From positions 1,591,501-1,655,500 of the forward strand of contig NZ_CP121017.1 of NCBI RefSeq assembly GCF_041468085.1: a stretch of DNA of 64,000 bases, read 5' to 3'. Shown piece after piece: positions 35,729 to 44,867 of the stretch. The position numbers and the translations under genes were made by a program. Position 1 is the first letter of the stretch. The number at the start of each line of letters is the position of its first letter. The notes beneath the pieces were generated by a model, which was given only the letters and a program-made list of their open reading frames with translations, did no database searches and had not been told where the DNA came from. The DNA is from Tistrella mobilis. Its GTDB lineage: Bacteria > Pseudomonadota > Alphaproteobacteria > Tistrellales > Tistrellaceae.

Positions 35729-36235
35729 ATGACCGATCGTGAGCCCGGTCCTGCCCGTGACGGCGGCTCCGTTCGTGACGGCGGGCCTGATCGTGATTCG
35801 GTTCTGTCCGCGCTGGTCACGGAAGGCCAGTCGCTGGTTCACGACCGGCTGCCCGATCTGATCGGGCTGGCGGAGACGGTGGCGATCGTGGCGCGTGATG
35901 ATCCGCGCCATCCGGGGGCGCTGGTGGCCATGCTCGTCCGGATCCGGACCCTGTTGATCGAACAGTTGCGCACCGAGGCGGGGATCGTGCATCCGCTGAT
36001 CCGCCTGGGCGGCAGCCCCATGCTGGCCGACATGATCCGGGGCCTGGAGGCCGGCCAGAAGGATATCGAGCGGGAACTCGACCGGATCTTCGCGATGACC
36101 GGCGGGCTGAAGCCGCCGCCGGATGTGGCGCCGTCCTGGGCGGTACTCTATGTGGCGATCGGCGTGATGGCCGACAGGATCCGCCGTCGCCACGCGCTGG
36201 CCCGCACCGAGATCTACGGGCCGCTGGTCGTATAG
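35729..36235 (+). CDS. Unknown helical protein, possibly hemerythrin-like
   Basis: A 168-aa protein with a charged, Asp/Gly-rich N-terminal 25 residues and then four helices. Histidines and glutamates in SLVHDRLPDL, EQLRTEAGIVHPLI and EAGQKDIERELDRI have a spacing reminiscent of hemerythrin-type bundles, but the metal ligands cannot be matched with certainty. The ATG at 35729 follows a GGGGGAGGG stretch. It ends two bases from the stop of the convergent DUF2147 gene. Confidence 0.55.
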   Translation: MTDREPGPARDGGSVRDGGPDRDSVLSALVTEGQSLVHDRLPDLIGLAETVAIVARDDPRHPGALVAMLVRIRTLLIEQLRTEAGIVHPLIRLGGSPMLADMIRGLEAGQKDIERELDRIFAMTGGLKPPPDVAPSWAVLYVAIGVMADRIRRRHALARTEIYGPLVV

Positions 36236-36237
36236 GC

Positions 36238-36771
36238 CTATCCCTCGCGGATCCAGGTCTGGCTGCGGCCGAACAGCGACAGGCCGATGAAGCCGCGGAC
36301 CTCCAGCGTGTTGCCGTCGGGGGAGAGCGTCATCTTCGCGTCGTAGATTTCGCCGGTCTTGGGGTCGAGGATTTCACCCCCGTCATAGGCCAGGCCGTCG
36401 CGGACCAGCCCGGTCAGAATCTCCATGCCCGTGATTTTCTGCCCGGCCCGGGTATCGGTGCACTCACGGCAGACCGGGTCCGGATCCTCGCCGGGCTCAC
36501 GGAACAGTTTCTCGATCCTGCCGTACCAGCGGCCGTCACGCTCGGCGATCCGTACCAGCGAGCGCGGCTTGCCGGTTTCGTCATCGATCGTCCGCCAGAG
36601 CCCGGCGGCATCCGGATTGCCGTGCGCGGCCTTGTCTTCGGCCGATTGCGCCAGAGCCGGCAGCGGTGACAGCAGGGCTGCGACACAGACGGCGGCGAGC
36701 CCCGCCAGCACCAGGCGCCGGTGGGGTCGGGCGAACGAGGAAGCGGACGAGGATATTGGGGGACATGACAT
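36238..36771 (-). CDS. Exported DUF2147 family protein
   Basis: A 177-aa protein with a signal peptide (RRLVLAGLAAVCVAALLSPL, cleavage near ALAQS) and a DUF2147 domain. The domain shows GLWRTIDDETGKPRSLVRI, GRWYGRIEKLF, DPVCRECTDTRAGQKITGME and a C-terminal VRGFIGLSLFGRSQTWIR. The family forms a small lipocalin-like beta-barrel of unknown role. It probably acts in the periplasm and diverges from the phosphatase gene. Confidence 0.88.
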   Translation of the reverse strand: MSCPPISSSASSFARPHRRLVLAGLAAVCVAALLSPLPALAQSAEDKAAHGNPDAAGLWRTIDDETGKPRSLVRIAERDGRWYGRIEKLFREPGEDPDPVCRECTDTRAGQKITGMEILTGLVRDGLAYDGGEILDPKTGEIYDAKMTLSPDGNTLEVRGFIGLSLFGRSQTWIREG

Positions 36772-36958
36772 GGACCAGTGGCCTCCGATGGGGGATGGGC
36801 GGTCGGCTGCATCGATCATCCTCTGATTGAACGGCTGCGGCAATACTGCCGGATCGGACGGTTTCGACCGGGCCGTGCATCCCCGGGGTTGCAAGCGTCA
36901 TCAAAGCGACGGCAGGCTTGCGCCATAACCGACACGAAAACGCCCGGGAGCCCGCCTG

Positions 36959-37531
36959 ATGACCACCCAGCCCACACGTCTCCTCTTTGTCCGCCACGGC
37001 ACCGCCACCCGCATGACCGAGGAGCTGCGCGATCCGCCGCTGGCGCCGCGCGGCCGCGAGGAGGCGGCGGAGACCGCGGCGCATCTGGCGGCGCTGCTTG
37101 CAGGTCAGCGCCCCCGTCTGCTGGCGAGCCCTCTGGCCCGGACCACCGAGACCGCGACCATTATCGGTGCGGCGCTGGGTCTGGCACCCGAACCCGCACC
37201 GGCCTTCGCCGAGATTCCCTGGACCGACGGCCAGCCCGTGATCTCGCGCGCAGCCGACATCAAGGACTGGCTGGGCCGCTTCTGGGGCGACATGCCGACG
37301 GCGCAGCGTGCCTGGGCGGCAGGGGTGGTGGAAGCCGCGCACGCCCTGTCGGGGCTGGTGGTCGTGGTGTCGCATTTCGTGCCGATCAACGTGCTGGTCG
37401 GCCATGCCCGCGGCAGTGATCGCGTGCTGGAATTCCGCCCGCGTCCGGCCTCCGTCACCATCTTCAACCGCGGCCCCGACGGCCTGATGGTCGAGGCGCT
37501 GGGCGCGGAAGACGAAACCCTGTTCGCCTGA
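36959..37531 (+). CDS. Histidine phosphatase (phosphoglycerate mutase-like)
   Basis: A 190-aa branch-1 histidine phosphatase with the RHG motif LLFVRHGTATR at the N-terminus (catalytic His about 13). SPLARTTETATIIGAALGL follows, and the second catalytic histidine is in VVVVSHFVPINVLVGH. GGGAG lies 8 nt before the ATG. Substrate is unknown; no link to neighbours is evident. Confidence 0.88.
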   Translation: MTTQPTRLLFVRHGTATRMTEELRDPPLAPRGREEAAETAAHLAALLAGQRPRLLASPLARTTETATIIGAALGLAPEPAPAFAEIPWTDGQPVISRAADIKDWLGRFWGDMPTAQRAWAAGVVEAAHALSGLVVVVSHFVPINVLVGHARGSDRVLEFRPRPASVTIFNRGPDGLMVEALGAEDETLFA

Positions 37532-37794
37532 ACGGCGGCGCAGCCGCGGGTTGTTTGTGGATCTGCGCGTGTCGCGTGCGTATTTTGCAACCACATTCGA
37601 CCGTTGAAGCGCATCCGGCTTCGCGCGATACTGCGCCCCAAGAAGCAAAGAGAATAATGGCGCCGGCTCGACAGGGCAGGACCAGAAGACGCCATGCCGC
37701 CTGGAACACCGGAGAGCCAGAGCCCGATCAGCGGACCTGGCCGGCTGGGGCCGGCCGGGCCGGAGATCCGGGCCCGTGTGGAGGAGACGACGCC

Positions 37795-39054
37795 ATGAGC
37801 ATGGCGCGCGGCACCGCAGGCGGTGTGTCCAGGGGTGGCGACGACGGGCGGATGCCCCGGTCGCTTGCCCTGATCGTGATTTCGGCAGGCTGCATCCTGG
37901 CCCTGTCCATGGGGGTCCGGCAAAGCCTGGGCCTGTATCTCACCCCCGTCAGCGAGGCGATCGGTACGGGCCGCGAGGCCTATGCGCTGTCGCTCGGGTT
38001 GATGAACCTGATGTGGGGCCTGTTTGCGCCGCTGGCCGGCGTGCTGGCCGACAAGCGCGGGCCGATGGCGGTTGGTCTGGCCGGCGGCGCGCTTTATGCC
38101 GTGGGCGTGATCTGGCTCGCCTTCTCGGGATCGGAACTTGAACTCGCCGGAGCCGGCATCCTGATCGGCATCGGGTTGAGCGGCGCCGGTTTCACCGTCA
38201 TCCTGGGGGCGGTCGGCCGCGCGGCGCCCGAACGCTTCCGCGCCTCGGCCCTGGCGCTCGCCAGCCTGGGCTCGTCGCTGGGCCAGTTCGTGGCCCTGCC
38301 CTATGCCCATGGCCTGACCGATGCCGCCGGCTGGTGGTGGAGCCTGGTGATCCTGGGCATCACTTCGGCGCTGATGGTGCCGCTGGCGCTGGGGCTCATG
38401 GGGGCGGCGAAGGCCGGCGACCCGATCGTCTCGCGCCAGACCCTGGGCGAGGCGGTGCGCGAGGCGTTCAGCACGCCGGGCTTCTGGCTGCTCAATGCCG
38501 GCTTCTTCGTCTGCGGCTTCCATCTGGCCTTCGTCAGCGTTCATCTGCCGGCCTATGCCGCGGATCGCGGACTTGCACCCTGGGTTGCGACCGCAGCACT
38601 TACCGCCGTGGGCCTCGGCAATATCTTCGGCACCTATGGTTTCGCCAAGCTCGGCACGGTGATCCAGAAGAAGGACGCGCTGGCGCTGCTCTACACGATC
38701 CGGGCGGTGATCTTCCTGGGCTTCCTGCTGCTGCCGCTGACGCCCACCCTGGTCATCACCATGTCCTTCCTGCTGGGCCTTACCTGGCTCGGCACCGTGC
38801 CGCTGACCAGCGGGCTGGTTGCGCATATGTTCGGCCCGGTCTATCTCTCCACCCTGTTCGGCCTGGTGTTCATGGGGCATCAGGTGGGCGGCTTCCTTGG
38901 TTCATGGCTGGCCGGTCGGATCTTCGACATGGTCGGTTCTTACGATCCGGTCTGGTGGCTGTCGGTCGGGCTGGGGCTGATCTCGGCCCTGTTGCACATC
39001 CTGATCCGTGAACGGCCGGTGGAGCGGTTGCGCACTGCGGCCGCCACGGCCTGA
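37795..39054 (+). CDS. MFS transporter, oxalate/formate antiporter-like group
   Basis: A 419-aa membrane protein with 12 predicted helices. It opens LALIVISAGCILALSMGVRQ and shows LADKRGPMAV (the loop 2-3 motif), FGLVFMGHQVGGFLGSWLAG and SVGLGLISALLHILIRERP, typical of monocarboxylate/oxalate-formate-type MFS proteins. ATG at 37795 follows GGAGGAG. The 263-bp gap upstream (37532-37794) shows no other gene. Substrate is not assignable. Confidence 0.85.
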   Translation: MSMARGTAGGVSRGGDDGRMPRSLALIVISAGCILALSMGVRQSLGLYLTPVSEAIGTGREAYALSLGLMNLMWGLFAPLAGVLADKRGPMAVGLAGGALYAVGVIWLAFSGSELELAGAGILIGIGLSGAGFTVILGAVGRAAPERFRASALALASLGSSLGQFVALPYAHGLTDAAGWWWSLVILGITSALMVPLALGLMGAAKAGDPIVSRQTLGEAVREAFSTPGFWLLNAGFFVCGFHLAFVSVHLPAYAADRGLAPWVATAALTAVGLGNIFGTYGFAKLGTVIQKKDALALLYTIRAVIFLGFLLLPLTPTLVITMSFLLGLTWLGTVPLTSGLVAHMFGPVYLSTLFGLVFMGHQVGGFLGSWLAGRIFDMVGSYDPVWWLSVGLGLISALLHILIRERPVERLRTAAATA

Positions 39055-39088
39055 CCTTCCGTCCCGACATCACTTACGGAGGCCCCGC

Positions 39089-39643
39089 TTGCACCCTGCC
39101 GTTGCCGATATCGCCGTCACGATGCCCGTTCCGCCGCAGAAGCAGCTCAAAAGCCTGCGGGCGGAGATCGCGGCGGCTCGCATCCTCGATTGCGGCATGA
39201 TCCACGAGCGTGTGTTGCGGGCAGCGGACGGGATCACGCCGCTGCCCTCCGACATGCCGATCGGCGTGGCGCGCGCGGGGCTCTGCCCGATCCCCGTGCG
39301 CCGCCAGCGGCTGGGGTGCAGCCACACAGGCAGCCGCATGCGCATGATCGAGGCGATCGATCTTCTGGCCGTGACCGGAGAAGACGGGGCGGCAGCGTTG
39401 CGCGACCGGATCGGCGAGATCGACGCCCGGATCGGGCGCATCGACCATGCGCGCGGCGATGCCGAGCTTGCCCATGCGCTTGCCTGTCGCGATGGCGATG
39501 CGGCGGCGCGGGACGAGGCCATGGCACAGATCGCCGAGACCGGCCTGCGTTTCACCCAGGCGCAGGCAGAGCTTGACGTGCTCAGAGGCGACCTGATTGC
39601 TGCGATCGACCGGCGGCTGGCAGAGGTCAGCGGGGCGGGATGA
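39089..39643 (+). CDS. Unknown protein after the MFS gene, TTG start
   Basis: A 184-aa protein with no family that I recognise. It has a Cys/His-bearing N-terminal half and a long C-terminal helix (IAQIAETGLRFTQAQAELDV-like stretch, coiled-coil potential). The TTG at 39089 is favoured by GGAGG six bases upstream; an internal ATG at 39122 is the alternative. Its last 17 bp overlap the end of the convergent methyltransferase gene of the RiPP cluster. Confidence 0.5.
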   Translation: MHPAVADIAVTMPVPPQKQLKSLRAEIAAARILDCGMIHERVLRAADGITPLPSDMPIGVARAGLCPIPVRRQRLGCSHTGSRMRMIEAIDLLAVTGEDGAAALRDRIGEIDARIGRIDHARGDAELAHALACRDGDAAARDEAMAQIAETGLRFTQAQAELDVLRGDLIAAIDRRLAEVSGAG

Positions 39644-40493
39644 TCTGCCGCCGTGAACCGGCGGGTGCCAGGGTGCAGAGATGCCAGGCGATCGATGCCT
39701 GCCAGCCTGTGGCACCGTCGCTGCGCGGCAGCACCCTGTCCAGCACGCCCGGCAGGGCGGCGTCCAGCCTGGCCTGCAGGGCCGCCGGGGCGCGCAGCCG
39801 GGCGGCGGCGGCAGTCTCCGCCAGGGCATCGAACTCGCGCCAATAGCCCGGTGCATCGGCGATGTCGGCCGTGATGTCGCCGTTCTCGGTTGCAATCAGT
39901 TCCAGCCCGGCCGGGGCGGCGAGGGCAGCCAGCCCGTCGGGATCGATGTCGAAGGGGCCCGCCTCGCCCGCCGGGCGGGTGAGATCGGGCAGCACCTTGC
40001 CGAGCAGGGCGGCGCCGGTGCCGATCAGCCGGCAGCGGGCCGGCCTGTCCCAGAGCTGCACCAGGATGTGGCCGCCCGGCGCCAGCAGCCCGGTCATGAC
40101 AGCCAGAACGCCCGCCGGATCGGGCAGCGTCCAAAGGCCACGCAGGCAGGTCACCAGATTCAGCGTGCCCGGCTTCAGCGCCGGATATGCGGCGTCGGCG
40201 GCAAGCCCGGCCACGCCCGGTGTCCGGATGACGGCGAGCGGGCCGGCGGCGATGTCGCTGGCGATCACCAGCCGGCCCGGCCTTGCCAGGGCACGGGCCA
40301 GCGCACCCTGGCCCGCCCCCAGATCCATGACCACGCCGCCGGCTCCGGCCAGACGATCGGCCACCGCCGCCATGTGGTCGAGCAGGGCGCCGGCTGCCTG
40401 CGGACGGGCTCCGCCCCGATCCCCCAGCAGGGTGTGGACGCCGTCCCAGTGGGCGCGGCTGCCATAGCTGGCGGGGGCGGTGGTGGCGGTCAT
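39627..40493 (-). CDS. SAM-dependent methyltransferase of the RiPP cluster
   Basis: A 288-aa class I methyltransferase. The SAM-binding motif I is VVMDLGAGQGALARALA (about residues 52-68), followed by LVIASDIAAGPL (motif II) and LNLVTCLRGLWTLPDPAGVL. The start ATG at 40493 shares ATGA with the stop of the M50 protease gene and has GGAG upstream, so it belongs to the same operon. It is the last gene of the cluster. Possible roles are methylation of a carboxylate, amine or hydroxyl on the peptide-derived product; the acceptor cannot be told. Confidence 0.8.
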   Translation of the reverse strand: MTATTAPASYGSRAHWDGVHTLLGDRGGARPQAAGALLDHMAAVADRLAGAGGVVMDLGAGQGALARALARPGRLVIASDIAAGPLAVIRTPGVAGLAADAAYPALKPGTLNLVTCLRGLWTLPDPAGVLAVMTGLLAPGGHILVQLWDRPARCRLIGTGAALLGKVLPDLTRPAGEAGPFDIDPDGLAALAAPAGLELIATENGDITADIADAPGYWREFDALAETAAAARLRAPAALQARLDAALPGVLDRVLPRSDGATGWQASIAWHLCTLAPAGSRRQIIPPR

Positions 40494-41650
40494 CGGACCA
40501 GCTCCAGGATCATGCCGCCCAGCCACCAGGCCATGCCGATCCAGAGCCCCGCCCAGCCGAGGATGGTGCCGAAGGCGACCGCCAGCAGCAGCGGCCCGCG
40601 CCCGGCAGGCAGCGGGACCGAGAGCGCCGGGGCATGCAGACCGACCGACCGGCGCAGATGATCGAAGGCGCGGCGGCGCAGATTGGGCAGGCGCAGCACT
40701 TCGACCAGCATCAGATAGCCGTCGCCGTTCAGGAAGGGCAGCAGGGTGACCGTGGCGCCGAACAGCCCCGTCGCTGCCAGGATCACGCCGGCGGCATGTG
40801 GCGCACTGCCCATGGGGGCTGACAGCATCAGCATCAGGCCCAGCCCGGCCAGGGCCTGACTGGCGAAGGGGCCGGCCAGGATCGCGACCATGCGCGGCCC
40901 CATGGCCAGCGCTTCCCAGTCGCGCCGGTCCGGCCGGGTCCAGGCGAAGGGCATCAGGAAATAGATCGCGAAGCCGGTCTCGCGCACCTTCACGCCGAGG
41001 GCACGGCAGGCAAGCGCATGGCCGCCTTCATGCAGAAATCCGCTGGCCAGCGTCACGAGATAGAGCAGTGGCAGCATCCATCCGGTCAGTGTCGCCGAGG
41101 CCTGATCAAGGAAGGTCGATCCCATCGTCACCAGCAGAACCGGGGCCGCCAGCGCCGCCAGCGCCGAGAGGCCGAGCAGCCCCATGCGAAGCGCACGCGG
41201 CCAGGCCAGCAGCCGGTCGAGCACCGGTTCGGGGCGGATCACCCCCAGCCGCTGGATGACCAGATGATGGAGGAGGGCAAAATCGAAGCCGGTGAAAGGG
41301 TCGCGGGCCCGATGGCCGCGGCCGTCGATCTCCAGCAGGCCGAGGCTCAGAAGCCTGGTTTCGAACTGCGCGAGTTTGACGGCATCGGCACGGATGCCGC
41401 GGGCCGCCAACCGGGCGGAAAGCACGGCGAAACTCGACTGCCCGTCGAAGACCCGGGCGACTTCGAACTCGGCCGGACCCAGCAGCCAATGGCCGTCGCC
41501 TGTGGGGTCGGTGATCTCGATCCGCCGGCCGCGGGCCGGATCGGTGATCTCGGCATGTTCGAAACGGACCGGGAAGCGGCCGCGTGCGACCATGGTCTCT
41601 GCGCCGGATGGCGGCGTGGTGTCGATCTCGGGGGCGGTCAGCGCACTCAT
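40490..41650 (-). CDS. M50-type membrane metalloprotease of the RiPP cluster
   Basis: A 386-aa protein. Residues about 27-115 form a soluble domain with the look of a PqqD-like winged helix (WLLGPAEFEVARVFDGQSSF). Then come 6-7 membrane segments with the zinc motif HEGGH at 207-211 and a third ligand in FLNGDGYLML (Asp about 310). Such site-2-protease-like 'peptide zinc metalloproteases' occur in RiPP loci. The likely job is to cut the modified scaffold and free the product, possibly at the membrane. The start overlaps the stop of the LanB-like gene (ATGA). Confidence 0.85.
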   Translation of the reverse strand: MSALTAPEIDTTPPSGAETMVARGRFPVRFEHAEITDPARGRRIEITDPTGDGHWLLGPAEFEVARVFDGQSSFAVLSARLAARGIRADAVKLAQFETRLLSLGLLEIDGRGHRARDPFTGFDFALLHHLVIQRLGVIRPEPVLDRLLAWPRALRMGLLGLSALAALAAPVLLVTMGSTFLDQASATLTGWMLPLLYLVTLASGFLHEGGHALACRALGVKVRETGFAIYFLMPFAWTRPDRRDWEALAMGPRMVAILAGPFASQALAGLGLMLMLSAPMGSAPHAAGVILAATGLFGATVTLLPFLNGDGYLMLVEVLRLPNLRRRAFDHLRRSVGLHAPALSVPLPAGRGPLLLAVAFGTILGWAGLWIGMAWWLGGMILELVR

Positions 41651-44022
41651 GCCGGGTCTTTCCTGGGGACGTGCGGGCGAAGACGAGTGCTGAGACGGAA
41701 TTCCGCCGTCACCCGGCCTTCGGGGCCGGCATCGAGCCAGAGGTCGTCGGGGCCGGGCGACATTTCGGCGAGATCGATCGCCTCGTCGCGATCGAACAGC
41801 CGGGCGAGCATCTCCGCCCCCTGGGGGGCGTCGAGCAGGATGCAGACCGGCTTCGGCTCACCCGGTGCCTTGGCGAAGAGCGCGGACGGCAGGCCGAGAT
41901 CCCGCGCCCAGCGGCGCATGGCCCGGAAGGCCTCGGCATCCTCGGCCGGCTTGCCGCCGGGCCGCGGCGCACCGGTCCCGATCCGCCAGCTTCGCCGCTT
42001 GACCACCAGCCGGCCCAGCACCAGCCGTGGCGCCAGATGCCGCCCGGTCACCGCGGCGGCGAGCGCGAACATCGCCCGGTGCAGGGCGGTGCGGGTGACG
42101 GTGCCCAGGTCATCATCCAGCCCGCATGACCTGAAGACACGAAGCGTGCCGTCGGCAGCGCGGCGGACCCGCATCTCTGCGGCCCGGACGCGCCGACGCG
42201 GACCGGTCGCGGCGTCGCCCGGCAGGGCGATGTCGATGAAGGCCGGATGCTCCGGCCAGTCGATATGCGAGCGCTGATAATGCCGGCCGTCATCGGCCAG
42301 GCCCAGCCGCGCCGGACCTGCGGCACCGTCGAGCGCCCAGCCGGCTGCCACCCCGGCCGCCAGCATCGGGTCGGGACAGAAGGGCATGGCCACCGGCTGC
42401 ACGGCGGTCGCCACCGCCGGATGCACCTCTCCGATCACCAGCCGCCACTCACCGCGCGTGATTGCCGCGGGGCTTGCGGCTGCGATCATCAGATCGGGCG
42501 AGGCGATGTCGAGGCCCAGCGTAACCGGCCGCGGCGCCCGCGGCAGCAGGCGACCCACCGCGGTTTCCACCGCATCGCCGACCCGTGCGATATCGGCGGC
42601 GGTGAGGGCGATTTCCTCTGCGGCGGCATCGGTTGATGCCAGCCGGTCTGATGCCAGCCGATCCCAGGCCTGGCGGAGCACCGGCTCGATCACCGCGACC
42701 GCGGCGGTCGCCAGATCGGCCGAGGGGGTGGCGGCCAGCAGCCGCACCAGATCCACCGTGCCGTCGGCATCGGCGGCGCCGTCATGCACCAGCCCGTCGA
42801 AGGCCCGTGCCTGGCCATCGGCGATCAGCATCGCCGCGGCGGTCGCCACCCGCCGATAAAGGTTGAGCACCGGGGCCAGATCCTGTCCGGCGGCGGTCAG
42901 GAACGGCTTGCCCAGCACGACGCCGCCCGCCCGGGCGCAATCCTCGTAGACCGGCTGACGGCCGACATACATCCGGCCATGATCCCGCTCCCGATCGGCG
43001 CCGGCCTCGGCCAGCAGGGCATGCAGCCGGTCCAGGATCGCCAGCCGGTCGCGCGGTCGCCCGGCGGCGGCGGCGAAATCGCCGGCACCGGCCTCGATCG
43101 CGGCGATGCGCTTGAGCCAGAGGGCGGCGGCGGGGGTGTCGATGCGTGCCAGAACCCCGCTCAGATGGGCAAGCGGCGTCAGGCTGCCTGGGGCGGGCGT
43201 CAGCGCCGGCAACAGCACCCGGCGGCCCCGAAGCGTCTCGACGGCGGCGGGCGCGCCGTCGCTCCCTGCGGCGGCGGCAAGCTTTGCCGGCAGTGCCGGC
43301 CCCAGCCTTATCGCCGCACTGACCACCGCTGCCATGGCCGCGGGCAGAGCAACCGACCGGTCGACCGGCAGCCGCAGCCGGCCGGCATCATCCAGCGTGC
43401 AACCGGGGTTGAGGATCAGCGGCAGCTGCCCGGCCAGTGCCGGATCTGCGGCCACCGCCTCGGCCAGGGCCTCGGCCACCCAGTGTTCGATCACCGTGAT
43501 CCGGGCGCCGATCACCCGGTCCGGATCGCCGGTCACCTGTAGCGCGGTTTCGGATTCGGGATCGATCCGCCCCCAGGCGACCGGGCCGAAAAAGCTCGCA
43601 GTGTCGTTCTTGGCGGCGAAGCGCTGAAGATAGCTCCAGGCCAGGCGCAGCTTCTGGCGGGCGCGCTTGCGCGGCTGATCCAGGTTTTCGGCGGCAAGTT
43701 CGGCGATCCGCGCCGGCGCGTCGCGGTTGGACAGGAACAGCGCCTCTTCGGCCATGGCGTCGCCGAGTGCCGCCACCAGCCGTCGCCGGGCATCGGCCGC
43801 GGCAGGGGCGAAGGCGGCGGCGCGGTCCGCGGGTGTGACGGCCGGATCATCGATCACCGCCAGCACCTCCGCGTCCAGACAGGCGCGTCCCAGCCGGCCG
43901 AAGCCGAAGCCCGCGCCACGCATCCAGAACAGCGGGAACCAGTCGATCGCGGGGGGATCGGAGGCGGCGGTCGGGTCGGCGACATCGGGGGCGTGCGGTG
44001 CCGGGCGGGTCGCGACCGTCAT
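41647..44022 (-). CDS. LanB-like protein without elimination domain (PEARL-type candidate)
   Basis: A 791-aa Lant_dehydr_N family protein. Recognisable elements are RKRARQKLRLAWSYLQRF, the signature KNDTASFFGPVAWG (about residue 138), KRRSWRIG, LGLPSALFAKAPGEPKPV, and the terminal EMSPGPDDLWLDAG with an EFRL strand. Full LanB dehydratases are about 1000 aa because a roughly 300-aa elimination domain follows. Here the protein stops after the glutamyl-tRNA-using module, and no separate elimination protein is encoded nearby. Proteins of this build include peptide aminoacyl-tRNA ligases (PEARLs such as TglB), which append an amino acid to a peptide C-terminus. The alternative is a split LanB. Both ends overlap neighbours by ATGA. 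Confidence 0.85.
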   Translation of the reverse strand: MTVATRPAPHAPDVADPTAASDPPAIDWFPLFWMRGAGFGFGRLGRACLDAEVLAVIDDPAVTPADRAAAFAPAAADARRRLVAALGDAMAEEALFLSNRDAPARIAELAAENLDQPRKRARQKLRLAWSYLQRFAAKNDTASFFGPVAWGRIDPESETALQVTGDPDRVIGARITVIEHWVAEALAEAVAADPALAGQLPLILNPGCTLDDAGRLRLPVDRSVALPAAMAAVVSAAIRLGPALPAKLAAAAGSDGAPAAVETLRGRRVLLPALTPAPGSLTPLAHLSGVLARIDTPAAALWLKRIAAIEAGAGDFAAAAGRPRDRLAILDRLHALLAEAGADRERDHGRMYVGRQPVYEDCARAGGVVLGKPFLTAAGQDLAPVLNLYRRVATAAAMLIADGQARAFDGLVHDGAADADGTVDLVRLLAATPSADLATAAVAVIEPVLRQAWDRLASDRLASTDAAAEEIALTAADIARVGDAVETAVGRLLPRAPRPVTLGLDIASPDLMIAAASPAAITRGEWRLVIGEVHPAVATAVQPVAMPFCPDPMLAAGVAAGWALDGAAGPARLGLADDGRHYQRSHIDWPEHPAFIDIALPGDAATGPRRRVRAAEMRVRRAADGTLRVFRSCGLDDDLGTVTRTALHRAMFALAAAVTGRHLAPRLVLGRLVVKRRSWRIGTGAPRPGGKPAEDAEAFRAMRRWARDLGLPSALFAKAPGEPKPVCILLDAPQGAEMLARLFDRDEAIDLAEMSPGPDDLWLDAGPEGRVTAEFRLSTRLRPHVPRKDPA

Positions 44023-44867
44023 GCCCCCACCACCGCGCCGCGGTCGGCCAGTTTGCCCAGCAGGGCGGCATCCTGCGTACCGGCACCGCCGATGCGGTCG
44101 AAAACAGCCTCGGGCGTCAGCGGGCCTCCGGCCAGCGCCGCCAGCATGTCGGCGGCCCGCAGCGGCAGGGCCGAGACCTTGGGCGCCGCGGCCAGATCGG
44201 GCATGGCCACCAGATAGGCCGCCGGCCGCGCCGGCAGATCCGCGCGGCCGAGTGCCGCGGCACTGCGCAGCCAGGGGGCCAGATCATGGCTGGTGGTGAC
44301 GGCCACCGCGCGGCCGGTGAGGCCGACATGCCCTGCGGGCACCGCCGGTTCCGGCGGCGTATCGGCAAGCCGCATCAGCAGCCCCGCCGTCGCACGGTCG
44401 AGCGCGATCAGATCGCGCAGTCCGGCCGGGCTTCCGGTGTCGGGGTGATCTGCCAGATGGTCCAGGATCCGCGCGCAGTAGCCCACGACGAACGGGCCGT
44501 CATCCTGCCAGTGATCGGCCTGGAGGAAGCCCTCGGCCAGCATGCGCAGGTCCAGCCCCTTGCCCTTCAGTGCCCGCATGGTCAGCGGGGCCGCGGTTTC
44601 CAGCGCGTTCTGAACCGAACCGGTCATGCGGAAGCGGTAGTTGAGGATGAACATGCGCGTCGGTTTCGGCGTGGCGGCATAGGCGCGCACCGCGGCGATA
44701 CCATCCTCATCCAGGCCGAAGCGACGGCCCAGGGTCTCGTCGTCGACCGCCGGATCGAACATCGCGTCGGCCAGCGGCGGTTCCCGCAGGATTCGCCGCC
44801 AGGTGGCATAAACGGTGGCGGCGGGCAGGCCGGCGCCGGGGGCGGGCGGCGGTGTCATGGCGGTCAT
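44019..44867 (-). CDS. MNIO partner protein (MbnC/TglI-like candidate)
   Basis: A 282-aa protein with no strong motif, placed directly after the DUF692 gene with a one-base TGATG overlap. This is the classic position of MbnC/TglI-type partners that bind the precursor for the MNIO enzyme. The N-terminal part is helical (ATVYATWRRILREPPLADAM; FILNYRFRMTGSVQNAL). The last 60 residues (LPLRAADMLAALAGGPLTPE, then VFDRIGG) look like a winged-helix RiPP recognition element. Assignment rests on gene order and fold impression. Confidence 0.6.
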   Translation of the reverse strand: MTAMTPPPAPGAGLPAATVYATWRRILREPPLADAMFDPAVDDETLGRRFGLDEDGIAAVRAYAATPKPTRMFILNYRFRMTGSVQNALETAAPLTMRALKGKGLDLRMLAEGFLQADHWQDDGPFVVGYCARILDHLADHPDTGSPAGLRDLIALDRATAGLLMRLADTPPEPAVPAGHVGLTGRAVAVTTSHDLAPWLRSAAALGRADLPARPAAYLVAMPDLAAAPKVSALPLRAADMLAALAGGPLTPEAVFDRIGGAGTQDAALLGKLADRGAVVGA

